64,000 bases of DNA from Hydrogenophaga sp. (GTDB lineage: Bacteria; Pseudomonadota; Gammaproteobacteria; Burkholderiales; Burkholderiaceae_C): NCBI RefSeq assembly GCF_018780385.1, contig NZ_JADMJO010000048.1, positions 124,001 to 188,000 on the forward strand. Reading direction: 5' to 3'. Shown here piece after piece: positions 8,329 to 17,151 of the stretch. How positions within the stretch are numbered: position 1 is the stretch's first letter; every line of letters starts with the position of its first letter. The notes under the pieces are model-generated. The model was given only the letters and a program-made list of their open reading frames with translations. It had not been told where the DNA came from and made no database searches. The position numbers and the translations under genes were made by a program.

Positions 8329-9147
8329 ATGCCCAGTGAAGCAGCCCTGTTCTGGCTGGTGGTGGCGGCTTTCCTCTTTTTTGACAACCTGATCATCGTC
8401 CCCCATGGTTGTGATCTGCTGAGGTTCGGGCGAAAGGGACAACTGCGGTACGACGCCGCCGGGCGTTTGACGGCAGCCGGCAAGGAGATGGTGCTGCTGA
8501 ACCCCTTGAATCTTTTCGACCGGGGCTTGGTGACCACCCGGTGCTTCGGCGACGTCGACCCTCGCCATTGGCGTCGGAGCTGCTCCTTGGTGGGCTCCGC
8601 CTTGCCCACGCTCAATGGCTTTTGCTCACTGGGTTACGCCTACCTGGTCGTCGTCGTCTTCCTGGCAGCCTTGTCCTTTCAGATCGGATTCACACCGGCA
8701 CTGATTGCCTTCATAGGCCTGCACCTGCTCGTTTGGTCCATCGCCACGGTCGCGCTGGTGCTGCGGCGCGCGCGGCTGCAGCTCACCGGGTACGAGGCTT
8801 TTGTCTCTTCGGTCGAAGCCCTGTTCGTGCCCGCCTACCTGATGAACCTGGGCAAACGCCTCGTCTACAAGAAGCGGGTGGCCGTCTCGGCGCTTGGGCT
8901 CGGGCTGCGCGAGCTCAAGCGCACGCAGGATGAGGACGATCGAGCCGGACTCACCCTGCAGATGAAGAATCGACTGGACATGCTGGAGATGGCACAGGGA
9001 TACGAGGTTGCGGAGGACGATTCAAGGACCTCGGATCCCCAGGACACACGGGCGGGCGATCTCGGTTCAGCGGGGGCGGCAGAGTTGAATCACCTCAGCG
9101 CCACGCAGCAATGGATCATGGAGGCCAGGGCATGTTTGACGATCTGA
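8329..9147 (+). CDS. Membrane protein of unknown function in the DUF2167 unit
   Basis: A 272-residue protein with an N-terminal membrane helix (residues 5-24), a loop rich in basic residues, then two further helices around residues 100-148 (YAYLVVVVFLAAL and IAFIGLHLLVWSIA). The C-terminal third is hydrophilic and acidic, with a predicted helical stretch. I recognise no named family. Its position between a DUF2167 gene and a J-domain gene, with nine-base spacing before and a 16-base overlap after, indicates co-translation and a joint function. Confidence 0.75.
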   Translation: MPSEAALFWLVVAAFLFFDNLIIVPHGCDLLRFGRKGQLRYDAAGRLTAAGKEMVLLNPLNLFDRGLVTTRCFGDVDPRHWRRSCSLVGSALPTLNGFCSLGYAYLVVVVFLAALSFQIGFTPALIAFIGLHLLVWSIATVALVLRRARLQLTGYEAFVSSVEALFVPAYLMNLGKRLVYKKRVAVSALGLGLRELKRTQDEDDRAGLTLQMKNRLDMLEMAQGYEVAEDDSRTSDPQDTRAGDLGSAGAAELNHLSATQQWIMEARACLTI

Positions 9148-9476
9148 AGGTCAGCGAGTGGTGGTTCCTGGGCATCGCCGCGTTCTTTGGGTACCTGGTG
9201 GTCAAGCACTTCGTGGACAAGTTGCCGGGCAACCAGACCGGGAGCCCGGGCTCAGCCGAAGCGCTTGACTGGCACCAGGTGCTTGAAGTGGGTGCCGGGG
9301 CTTCGTTGGAGGAGATCAAGCAGGCCTACAAGCGAAAGATCGGGCTCTACCACCCCGACAAGGTTGCGGGTCTGGGACCTGAGTTCACGGCGATCGCCGA
9401 GGTCAAGGCCAAGGAGATCAATGAGGCCTACCAGCAAGGGTGCGCCGCGCGCGGTGGTGAACCGTCCCGGTCTTGA
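9132..9476 (+). CDS. Membrane-anchored J-domain protein
   Basis: A 114-residue protein. An N-terminal helix (FLGIAAFFGYLVVKHFVD, about residues 12-29) anchors it to the membrane. A short J-like domain follows (about residues 45-108) with the diagnostic HPD tripeptide in KIGLYHPDKV and the flanking helices EIKQAYKRK and AKEINEAYQQ. J domains stimulate the ATPase of an Hsp70 partner; there is no Gly/Phe or zinc-finger region, so this is a class C protein. The ATG at 9132 is preferred because it starts MFDDLK just before the helix; an in-frame ATG lies at 9111. It probably directs DnaK to the membrane site of its two operon partners. Confidence 0.85.
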   Translation: MFDDLKVSEWWFLGIAAFFGYLVVKHFVDKLPGNQTGSPGSAEALDWHQVLEVGAGASLEEIKQAYKRKIGLYHPDKVAGLGPEFTAIAEVKAKEINEAYQQGCAARGGEPSRS

Positions 9477-9512
9477 AGGTGTGGCCGGATTGAAGTGAAA
9501 TGCGCCGTGTGG

Positions 9513-11072
9513 TCAGGTCGCCGCGAGACTGAAACGATCCATCGTTCCAGAAAGTCGGGTGGCTTGATCCTTCAGGCTCTGCGCGGCCGCCGCGCTCTCT
9601 TGCACCAAAGCCGCGTTCTGTTGCGTGATCTGGTCCAGCTGGCTCACTGCGGTGTTCACTTGCCCGATGCCGTCGCTTTGCTCGCCCGCTGAGACTGTGA
9701 TCTCGCCCATGATGTCGCTCACGCGCTGCACCGAGCCCACGATCTCGCTCATGGTCTGGCCCGCATCGGCCACCAATCTTGAGCCCGCCTCCACCCGGTC
9801 CACGCTGGCGCCGATCAGGTTCTTGATTTCCTTGGCCGCCTCGGCACTGCGCTGCGCCAGGTTGCGCACCTCGCCCGCCACCACCGCGAAGCCCCGGCCC
9901 TGTTCTCCGGCCCGCGCGGCTTCCACCGCCGCGTTCAGGGCCAGGATGTTGGTCTGGAAGGCGATGCCGTCGATGACACCGATGATGTCGCTGATCTTCT
10001 TGCTGCTGTGGTTGATCTCGTCCATGGTCGTGACCACCTGGCCCACCACCTGACCACCGCGCACGGCGATCTCGGCCGCGCTGGCGGCCAGCTGGTTGGC
10101 CTGGCGCGCTGCATCGGCGCTCTGGCGCACGGTGCTGGTGAGCTGCTCCATGGAGGCTGCGGTCTCTTCCAGGTTGCTGGCGGCCTGTTCGGTGCGCGCG
10201 CTCAGGTCCTGGTTGCCTGACGCGATCTCTACCGATGCTGTGTTGATGCTTTCAACACCCTCGCGAATGTCCGCTACCAGCAAGCCCAGGCTGTCCTGCA
10301 TGCGCTGGATGCCGCCCAGAACGCGGCCAATCTCGTCGGATCCGCTGGGAGTCAAGGTGAAGCTGAGATCTCCCTCGGCCACACGTTCAATGGCAGCGGC
10401 AGCGGATCTGAGGGGCCGGATGATGCGTTGGCCCGTGGTGTAGCCAAGGCCCAGAGCCATGATGAGCGAACAGAGTGACGCCAGCAGTGTGTGTTGAACG
10501 GCCCTTTGCTGAATGGTGGACAGCCGCTCAACCGTCAGCTTCACACGCGCGGCCACCTTGCTGCCGATGGCGTCCAACGCCTCATCAGCGGCACGCACTT
10601 GTACCAATGCGGGTTCGAGAGCCTGGCTGGCTCGCCAGGGGTCGTTGATTTCTCCGCGGGTGATGCCGACATGTATGCCTTCAACCACTTTTTCGTAGCT
10701 CGCCAATGCCTCCATCAGCCGATCCGTGAACTGTTGTTCGTCGGGGTTCAGCAGGGGACGCAGTTCAGCAATGCGTTGACTGCCAGCCGCCACTTGATCG
10801 CGCCACAACCGGTGGTCACGGTTGAGCATGTCCTCATCGGCGAGGTTGAGGAACATGTCCTTTTCGTGGCGACGCATGTTCCCGACGTTTGAGCGCAGTT
10901 CTCCAAGAGCCTGAATGGTCGAGACCTCTTGCTGTGCAAGTTGCTCGCCTGCACCGACAGCTTGCTGCAGACCGCGAAGAGCGGTGCCCGCAACGACAGC
11001 AATGCCCAGCGCACAAACACCGACCAGCAAAATCAGCTTGGCTCGCGTGGAGATATGGGAGATCCAGTTCAT
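9513..11072 (-). CDS. Methyl-accepting chemotaxis protein
   Basis: A 519-residue chemoreceptor of the classical layout. Membrane helix 1 lies at about residues 13-32 and helix 2 at about 190-210, with a four-helix-bundle type sensing domain between them (contains [22 protein letters not shown]). A HAMP domain follows (about 212-265), then the signalling domain with the conserved hairpin [29 protein letters not shown] (written here in part) around residues 365-395. There is no C-terminal pentapeptide for CheR docking. The ligand cannot be read from the sequence. It stands alone without che genes nearby. Confidence 0.95.
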   Translation of the reverse strand: MNWISHISTRAKLILLVGVCALGIAVVAGTALRGLQQAVGAGEQLAQQEVSTIQALGELRSNVGNMRRHEKDMFLNLADEDMLNRDHRLWRDQVAAGSQRIAELRPLLNPDEQQFTDRLMEALASYEKVVEGIHVGITRGEINDPWRASQALEPALVQVRAADEALDAIGSKVAARVKLTVERLSTIQQRAVQHTLLASLCSLIMALGLGYTTGQRIIRPLRSAAAAIERVAEGDLSFTLTPSGSDEIGRVLGGIQRMQDSLGLLVADIREGVESINTASVEIASGNQDLSARTEQAASNLEETAASMEQLTSTVRQSADAARQANQLAASAAEIAVRGGQVVGQVVTTMDEINHSSKKISDIIGVIDGIAFQTNILALNAAVEAARAGEQGRGFAVVAGEVRNLAQRSAEAAKEIKNLIGASVDRVEAGSRLVADAGQTMSEIVGSVQRVSDIMGEITVSAGEQSDGIGQVNTAVSQLDQITQQNAALVQESAAAAQSLKDQATRLSGTMDRFSLAAT

Positions 11073-11355
11073 GGTGAGGTAGCTTCAGTGCCTGAAGGTT
11101 GAACAATTCATTGATTGCCATGGTTTTCGGCTCAGGCCCCAGGAACTTGAGTCTTCTGATTCTTGACTGATCGGCCACAGACACTGTCAATACTTGATCT
11201 CACGCTATAAACAAAGTAGCATTTATGAAGATTTCATGACAGCATGTGTTCGAGCCAATTTGTGGGGCCGGACGCTGGAAGTGCCGGAGCCAGACCTGGC
11301 GAAATCGAGCCGGCGCCTGGTGGCTCGTCAAAAGCCTGGTTGAGGCGCGCGCTGG
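11073..11355. other. Largest intergenic gap, no gene seen
   Basis: This 283-base AT-richer stretch lies upstream of the chemoreceptor and downstream of the large regulator. It must contain the chemoreceptor promoter. Short open frames enter it but none has a binding site or family-like sequence. I see no convincing terminator for the regulator gene. Confidence 0.5.
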
Positions 11356-14301
11356 CTATGCCTGCCCGGTGGCATCCCGTATCGCCGCGATCCCCGGCGA
11401 CGGATCCCCGTCATACAACGCCAGCAGCTCGCGCAGCCGTGCGGGGTCACCAGCCGGGTTGCGCAGGCGCTGCGCCGCTGCGAGCGCCAGCAGCTCGAAG
11501 AATGCCGACCCCCGCTGACGTGCGCAGGCGATAGCCTTGTGGAACGCGGCGGTTGCGGCGTCCTGCTCGCCTGCTACGGCAAGCATCTCCGCGCGCTGCG
11601 CCAGCAGCCCGGGCAGCACGGTGTGACCGCCGAGTCGTTCGCCCAGCGCGATACCTTCCTCGATCGACGCGCGGGCCCGCGCGGTCTGGCCTGCCTCGAG
11701 GCAAGCTTGTGCATGGTGGTGGTGAAAGCCGCACAGGCCGGAACGCATGCCGAATTCTTCTGCACTGTTCGCTGCCTCGCGCATTTCCTGCAGCCCCTCT
11801 GCGACCTGTCCGCGTGCGACGAGTGAGTGCCCGTGCAGCCACGCAAAGTCGCTGCGTTCGGGCGGCAGTCCGTGGTCGCGGATCAAGGTGTACAGGCGTT
11901 CGGTGAGCTGGTGCACGGTATCGAACTCTCGCGCCAGGGCGTGCAGGATGGCCTGCGCCGAAAGCGCCGTCAGCTCGCTCAGCGCATGGTGGCTGGTGGC
12001 CGCTCGCTGCGCCGCTTGCCGTGCCAGATTGCGGGCGCGTTGCGGTTCGCCAGCGAACCAGCAGGCCAGGGCCAACCCACACGCGACTTCGACGCCGGGG
12101 TCCTGCACGTAGTGCGTGGGCGGAAGATGCATGCCCTCGCGCGCGTGGAGTTCAAAGGCAGATTCGAGCTCGTCGCGAGCACGCGAGATGTCGCCGCTGA
12201 GCAGGTTCACTATGCCCAACGCGTTGTGTGCGGCCAGTCTCAGCGCGGTGTCGCCGGTGTCGGCCAACGCCAGCATCTGGCTGGCGAGCGAGCGTGCCTC
12301 GTCCAGTTCGCCTCTCGCGTAGTGCACCCACCAGGCGCCTTGCAGCGCACGTGGCCACGCGGGCGCGCTTTCGGCCTGTAGCGCCAGAGCCTGTGAGAAC
12401 GCCTTCGCAACTTGCGGATGGGCGAGGACATGCAGCCGAGTCAAGGCGACGCCTTCGAGCACGCGCAATTCGAGTTCAAGCGCCTTGGTCAGCTGCCCGG
12501 TTCCGAGCAACAGCCCGTGCTGTGCGGCGGCACGCGCCTCGACCGCGGCACCACGCTCAAGCGCACGCGTCGCGACAATCGAGAGCTGCTCTGCCGCGGC
12601 CACGGGAAGCTGCCCGCGTTCGAAATGCAATGCCAGTTCCGACGCCATCTCGCCGGCCGAGGACCCATAGGCCACGCCGAGCGCGGCCGCCCACTGCCGG
12701 TGCCATTGAAGTCTCTGTGCCTGTGCGTGTCTCTGGTACAGAACATGGCGGTACATCGTGTGGGCGAACGCGTATCGCGTGCAGATGCGGCCGCCCTCCA
12801 GCGATCGCACGCCCGCGGAGTGGAGCCAGCTGACGCGCCGTGTCGCGTCCTCCAGCAGAACCTGCAGGCGGTCGGCCGGCATGCCCAGCACTTCCCCGAG
12901 TGGCCCGTCCAGAAATTCGACGCCGCTCACACTGGCTGCAGCCAGAGCCCGCTGGTGTTCGGCCGGCAGCCGCGCAATCTGGGTCTCGATCAGCGCATGC
13001 ACATCGCGCGGCACCGGCAGTGCGGCCGCGTCGGGAAAACGCCAACGCCCCTCCTGGCGCACCAGCGTGCCGTCGCTCACCAGTTCGTCGACCACGTTCA
13101 CAACGAACAAGGGCAGCCCCGAGGTGTGCGCGTGCAGCGATCGCACGAACGCCTCGGGAGCTTCGTCGTCGAAGCGCGCGGCGAGCAATGCACCGATGTC
13201 CGCCTCGGACAGCGATTCAAGATCGATCTCCACGCTCAGGCGGCGCGCTCGAAGCTGCTGCCGCAAGCTCCCGAGCGGGTGTTCTTCCAGCACCAGCTCG
13301 GTCGGGCGCAAGGTGCCCAGAACCATCAGGCCCGCCGGCCCGCGGCGGTGCGCCAGGTAACCGAGCAGTTGCACGGTAGCGTGGTCGCACCAGTGCAGGT
13401 CTTCGAGCACGAGCAACACCGACGCCTCGCGCGGCATGCGATCCACCAGTTCACCGAACTCGCGCAACATGCGGTCCTGGGTCGCGCCCGCCGCCTCGCG
13501 CTGCAGTTGGCGTCGGTCCTCGTCGCTCACGAACCAGGGCATCTGGAGCAGCCAGGTGGGCGCGACTTCGCGCATGGACCGGATGAGGTGGTTGCCGTCC
13601 GGCAGGCGACACAGTGTGTTCAGCGCTTCGAGAATCGGCATGTACGGTTCGCCGCTGCCGTAGTGTTCGATGCACTGGCCAAAGGCGACGAGGGCGCCCG
13701 ATGCGGCGACGAAATGCTCGACCAGCGTGCTCTTGCCCGTGCCCGCTTCGCCCAGCACGAACACCAGTTGGCGCTGCTGGCGCTGTGCTGCAGCCCAGGC
13801 TGCGCTCATTTTCGCCAGGGCCCGCTCACGCCCGACAAGCGTCGGATCCGGCGCAGGCAGCGCGCCAGCCGTCACGGGAGGCGTTGCGGAGTTCGTTGCG
13901 GCGTTGGCCCGTGCGGCCACGTCTTGCGCGAGTGTCGCGATGAAGCGATAGCCACGGCGCGAGGCGGTCTGGATGATCCGCGGTTCCCGCGCGTCGTCCC
14001 CCAGCGCCTGGCGCAACTGGCTCACGATGTTCTTGAGTGCCGATTCGTTGAGGTGGTGGTGCCCCCAGACCGCGTCGATCAGCGCGTCCTTCGCAACCAG
14101 CTGGCCCGGGCGCCGGGCCAGTTCACACAGCACCTGAAACGCGCGGGGCGGTACCTCCACGGGTTGCCCGTCACGCTCAAGCAGGGCTTCGGCTTCGTCG
14201 AGCCGGAACGGTCCGAAGTGGGTGCGAAGCGGTTCGCTGTCCGTCAATTCCGTCAATTTCGCCACTTCCTTGACGCCACCAAGTCGTCGATACCGAGCCA
14301 C
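11356..14301 (-). CDS. Winged-helix / AAA-type ATPase / TPR transcriptional regulator
   Basis: A 981-residue regulator. An OmpR-type winged helix fills about residues 28-125 (PRAFQVLCELARRPGQLV, then SRRGYRFIATL). An AAA-16-like ATPase follows with Walker A GEAGTGKST near residues 184-192 and an acidic Walker B (VLLVLEDLHW). The C-terminal half (about 520-960) is alpha-helical and Ala-rich like tetratricopeptide repeats. Proteins of this plan are signal-gated activators related to MalT/STAND regulators. The start is uncertain: the GTG at 14301 gives the longest form, but AAGGA before a TTG near 14244 could be the true one. It diverges from the efflux operon beginning at 14395 and probably controls it. 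Confidence 0.82.
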   Translation of the reverse strand: MARYRRLGGVKEVAKLTELTDSEPLRTHFGPFRLDEAEALLERDGQPVEVPPRAFQVLCELARRPGQLVAKDALIDAVWGHHHLNESALKNIVSQLRQALGDDAREPRIIQTASRRGYRFIATLAQDVAARANAATNSATPPVTAGALPAPDPTLVGRERALAKMSAAWAAAQRQQRQLVFVLGEAGTGKSTLVEHFVAASGALVAFGQCIEHYGSGEPYMPILEALNTLCRLPDGNHLIRSMREVAPTWLLQMPWFVSDEDRRQLQREAAGATQDRMLREFGELVDRMPREASVLLVLEDLHWCDHATVQLLGYLAHRRGPAGLMVLGTLRPTELVLEEHPLGSLRQQLRARRLSVEIDLESLSEADIGALLAARFDDEAPEAFVRSLHAHTSGLPLFVVNVVDELVSDGTLVRQEGRWRFPDAAALPVPRDVHALIETQIARLPAEHQRALAAASVSGVEFLDGPLGEVLGMPADRLQVLLEDATRRVSWLHSAGVRSLEGGRICTRYAFAHTMYRHVLYQRHAQAQRLQWHRQWAAALGVAYGSSAGEMASELALHFERGQLPVAAAEQLSIVATRALERGAAVEARAAAQHGLLLGTGQLTKALELELRVLEGVALTRLHVLAHPQVAKAFSQALALQAESAPAWPRALQGAWWVHYARGELDEARSLASQMLALADTGDTALRLAAHNALGIVNLLSGDISRARDELESAFELHAREGMHLPPTHYVQDPGVEVACGLALACWFAGEPQRARNLARQAAQRAATSHHALSELTALSAQAILHALAREFDTVHQLTERLYTLIRDHGLPPERSDFAWLHGHSLVARGQVAEGLQEMREAANSAEEFGMRSGLCGFHHHHAQACLEAGQTARARASIEEGIALGERLGGHTVLPGLLAQRAEMLAVAGEQDAATAAFHKAIACARQRGSAFFELLALAAAQRLRNPAGDPARLRELLALYDGDPSPGIAAIRDATGQA

Positions 14302-14330
14302 AAAGTGTGAATTCTAGGCTCCGATACCGA
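14288..14330. promoter_or_regulatory. Direct repeat CGATACCGA, two copies, between regulator and efflux operon
   Basis: CGATACCGA occurs at 14288-14296 and again at 14322-14330, exactly 34 bases apart. The second lies in the divergent promoter region, the first within the extreme 5' end of the regulator's longest reading frame. Winged-helix regulators of the OmpR class bind direct repeats, so this is a candidate operator. Confidence 0.4.
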
Positions 14331-14394
14331 ATCGGGACCGAACCGTGACCGCCGCTGGACGACTTCTGAGGGTGCCGCGCCGAGACTACCGGCC

Positions 14395-14604
14395 ATGGTC
14401 CTGAACACTCATCCCATCTACCCCTCCGCCGGTCGTTACGTGCTGCGACTGCATCGCGATGCGCGGCCGCAAGGCGGCGGCCTGGTGGGGCGTATCGAGC
14501 ACGTGACGAGCGGCGACAGCTGCGATTTCGCCAGCAGCGAAGAGCTGCTGGCGTGGCTCGAGCGCCGCGCCTCCAACCACCCCTGTCCCAAGGAGAACGA
14601 ATGA
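14395..14604 (+). CDS. Small conserved-looking protein at head of efflux operon
   Basis: A 69-residue soluble protein: RYVLRLHRDARPQGGGLVGR is followed by EHVTSGDSCDFASSEELLAWLERR. I recall proteins of this look as small unnamed ORFs in beta-proteobacteria, with an N-terminal beta-hairpin and a C-terminal helix. Its stop overlaps the start of the next gene (ATGA at 14601), a strong sign of translational coupling. Function is unknown; its place suggests a role tied to expression or assembly of the pump. Confidence 0.7.
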   Translation: MVLNTHPIYPSAGRYVLRLHRDARPQGGGLVGRIEHVTSGDSCDFASSEELLAWLERRASNHPCPKENE

Positions 14605-16019
14605 AGAAGCCGCTCCCAACGCGCCTCGCACTGGCCGCCGCAACGCTGGTTGCCCTGACACTGGCCGGCTGCGCCACGCCGGTCGCACAACATGCCGTCG
14701 ATGTCCCCGCGACATTCGCGGCGGCCACCTCCATCGAAGACGAGCCCGACCTCGCCTGGTGGGAGAGCTTCGGCGATCCCGTGCTCACGCAGCTCGTGCG
14801 CCGCGCAGCGAGCGAGAACCGCGACATCAAGATGGCCGCCCAGCGGGTGCGGGCGGCCCGTGCCGGAGAGACGATCAGCCGATCCGCGCTGTTGCCGAGT
14901 GTGGGCCTGTCCGCAGAAGGTTCGTACAGCGACACGGGTCGCAGCGCGGCCTACAAGGCGCAAAGCCCGGACGCAAGCCGCCAGGCCGTGGGCCTGGATG
15001 TCTCGTGGGAGCTGGACATCACCGGTCGTGTGCGGGCCGGCGCCTCCGCCGCCGAGGCTGATGCCATGGCTGCCCAATACGGCGAGCGGGGCGTGCGCCT
15101 GCTCGTCGTGAGCGACGTGGCGACGAACTATTTCACGCTGGTGGGCGCACAACGCCAACTCGATACCGTGCGTGCGATCTCCACCGCGCAGGACGAGACG
15201 CTGCGGCTCGTCACGGCCCGCCAGCGCGTGGGTCTGGCGACGGCATTCGATGTCGAGCGTGCGCAGACCGCGGCCTTGCAGGCGCGCGCGGCGATCCCGC
15301 CGCTCGAAACGCTGGCTGCGGTGTCAAGGCATCGGATCGCCGTGCTCACCGGCGGCCAGGCGGGGCAGGCGTCGGCCATCGTGCCGTTCAACGGCGCGGT
15401 CGTTGTGCCCACCACCCGCACAGGCCAACCCGCCTCCCTGCTTGAGCGCCGGCCGGATCTGCTCGCGATGAAGGCGCAACTGACAGCGGCGAACTTCCGC
15501 CGCCAGCAGGCCGCAGCCGAATGGTTTCCTCGCCTGTTTGTTGGCGCCATGTTTGGCCGCGACAGTCTGCAGCTCAACAGCATCGACGTCGGTTCCTCGC
15601 GCTTCACCAATGCGTCGGCCCTGCTGGCCATGCCGCTCTTCAATGCCGGGCGCACCCAGGCGATCAACGACATCGCCGAAAGCGGCCAGGCCGAAGCGCT
15701 CGCGCGCTATGAGGACGGCATCGTGCGCGCGCTCGAGGATGTCGAGAACTCCCTGGTCGGGCTGCGTGAAGAACGCACGCGGTCCGAATCGCTCGGTGCT
15801 GCGGCCACGTCGGCGGACGCAGCCCTGGGCCGTGCGCAATCGCTGTTTGAGCGCGGCCAGGTCGACCTGCTGCCGCTGCTCGACGCGCAGCGCGCGCGCC
15901 TGTCTGTTCGCCTTGGTGCGAACGAGAGCCAGACCCAGTTGCAACTCGCCAGCGTGCGCCTGTTCAAGGCACTCGGCGGCGGCTGGCAAGCCTTCGAATC
16001 CCCTTCCAAAACCCACTGA
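14601..16019 (+). CDS. Outer membrane efflux lipoprotein, NodT family
   Basis: A 472-residue lipoprotein with signal peptide and lipobox LAGC (Cys24). It contains the two outer membrane efflux protein repeats (about residues 60-250 and 270-465) of the TolC-like trimeric channel; LLERRPDLLAMKAQL is the typical NodT-family motif between them. It should form the outer membrane exit duct for the RND pump encoded downstream. The ATG at 14601 is chosen because the signal peptide begins there and it overlaps the stop of the small gene before it. The adaptor gene follows after 19 bases. Confidence 0.93.
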   Translation: MKKPLPTRLALAAATLVALTLAGCATPVAQHAVDVPATFAAATSIEDEPDLAWWESFGDPVLTQLVRRAASENRDIKMAAQRVRAARAGETISRSALLPSVGLSAEGSYSDTGRSAAYKAQSPDASRQAVGLDVSWELDITGRVRAGASAAEADAMAAQYGERGVRLLVVSDVATNYFTLVGAQRQLDTVRAISTAQDETLRLVTARQRVGLATAFDVERAQTAALQARAAIPPLETLAAVSRHRIAVLTGGQAGQASAIVPFNGAVVVPTTRTGQPASLLERRPDLLAMKAQLTAANFRRQQAAAEWFPRLFVGAMFGRDSLQLNSIDVGSSRFTNASALLAMPLFNAGRTQAINDIAESGQAEALARYEDGIVRALEDVENSLVGLREERTRSESLGAAATSADAALGRAQSLFERGQVDLLPLLDAQRARLSVRLGANESQTQLQLASVRLFKALGGGWQAFESPSKTH

Positions 16020-16038
16020 TCGTCCTCAGGAGCTGACC

Positions 16039-17151
16039 TTGAAAACCACTCACGCCGCGGCCTTGATGGCCATCCCCATGGCAGCCTTGCTGGCCGCCTG
16101 CAGCCCGAAAGCCCCGCCTGCCGAGGTGCTTCGACCCGTTCGCACCGTCGAACTTCGCTTTGATGCCGCCCAACAGGCGAATCGCTTTGCGGCCACCGTG
16201 CGTGCACGCCACGAGGTGAACGAAGCGTTCCGCGTTGGCGGCAAGATCGCGCAACGCAAGGTCGAGGTGGGCCAGGTCGTCCGTGAAGGCGACGTGCTCG
16301 CCGTCATCGAAGACATCGACTACAAGCTGGCCGCGGACGCTGCTCAGCAAGCTGCAGCCGCAGCCGCATCGCAGGCACGCCAGGCCGAATCGGATCACAA
16401 ACGCCTCGAGGCGCTGAAGGTCGACGGCTCGGTCAGCGAATCCGACGGCGAACGGGCACGCACCGCCGCGTTGACCGCGCAGGCCAACGCCGAAGCGGAA
16501 ATGAAGAAGCTCGACATCGCGCGTAACCGGCTGAAGTACACCGTGCTGCGCGCCTCGCGCAACGGTGTTGTCACCGATGTGAGCTTCCAGGTCGGCCAGG
16601 TGGTCGCCGAAGGGGTGCCGGTCCTTTCGATCGCGGGAGACAGCGAGCCCGAGATCGTGGTGGACGTGCCGGAAGACCAGGTGACCACGTTCCGCAAGGC
16701 GCAGTTCAAGGCGACGCTCGCGAGCGCGCCGGACGAAGCGTTTGACGTGGTGCTGCGTGAGCTTGCGCCGCAAGCGGCTGCCCAGACACGCACGTACCGG
16801 GCGCGCCTGAAGCCTGCCTCGGCCCGCATGCTGCCGCTGGGCGCTACGGCCACGCTGCTCGCCAAGCGCCCAGTTGCGCAATCGCAAGTTGCGGCCATTC
16901 CGGCGACGGCGATCACGCAAAACAACGGCCAGCCGGCGGTGTGGGTCGTGCGCAGCACGAAGGAAGAAGCCTCGGCGACCGTGGAACTCGCAGGCGTCAA
17001 GGTCAACGGATTCGCCAACGAGCAGGTGTTCGTCTCCGGGCTGCCGACGGGCACGCTCGTGGTGACGGCCGGTGTGCAGAAGATGTCGCCCGGCCTGCGA
17101 GTTGCAATGCCGACCGCAGCCGAAGCCAACGCACAGGTGGCCACCAAATGA
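16039..17151 (+). CDS. RND efflux periplasmic adaptor (membrane fusion) lipoprotein
   Basis: A 370-residue lipoprotein starting with TTG at 16039; AGGAG lies about eight bases upstream and the lipobox LAAC (Cys21) then fits. Order: lipoyl half-domain (GGKIAQRKVEVGQVVREGD), alpha-helical hairpin (about residues 105-165), second lipoyl half (RNGVVTDVSFQVGQVVAEG), beta-barrel and membrane-proximal domains. It links the inner membrane pump to the outer membrane channel. The 3' end overlaps the pump gene by four bases (ATGA at 17148). Confidence 0.93.
   Translation: MKTTHAAALMAIPMAALLAACSPKAPPAEVLRPVRTVELRFDAAQQANRFAATVRARHEVNEAFRVGGKIAQRKVEVGQVVREGDVLAVIEDIDYKLAADAAQQAAAAAASQARQAESDHKRLEALKVDGSVSESDGERARTAALTAQANAEAEMKKLDIARNRLKYTVLRASRNGVVTDVSFQVGQVVAEGVPVLSIAGDSEPEIVVDVPEDQVTTFRKAQFKATLASAPDEAFDVVLRELAPQAAAQTRTYRARLKPASARMLPLGATATLLAKRPVAQSQVAAIPATAITQNNGQPAVWVVRSTKEEASATVELAGVKVNGFANEQVFVSGLPTGTLVVTAGVQKMSPGLRVAMPTAAEANAQVATK

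Noticed and set aside
11165..11195. A sigma-28-like promoter (GCCGATCA on the minus strand) before the chemoreceptor gene
   Set aside because: The -35-like part has the wrong spacing and several mismatches, so the fit is no better than chance.
12412..14310. A 632-codon plus-strand frame opposite the large regulator
   Set aside because: No recognisable domain; the minus-strand winged helix and ATPase motifs are clear.
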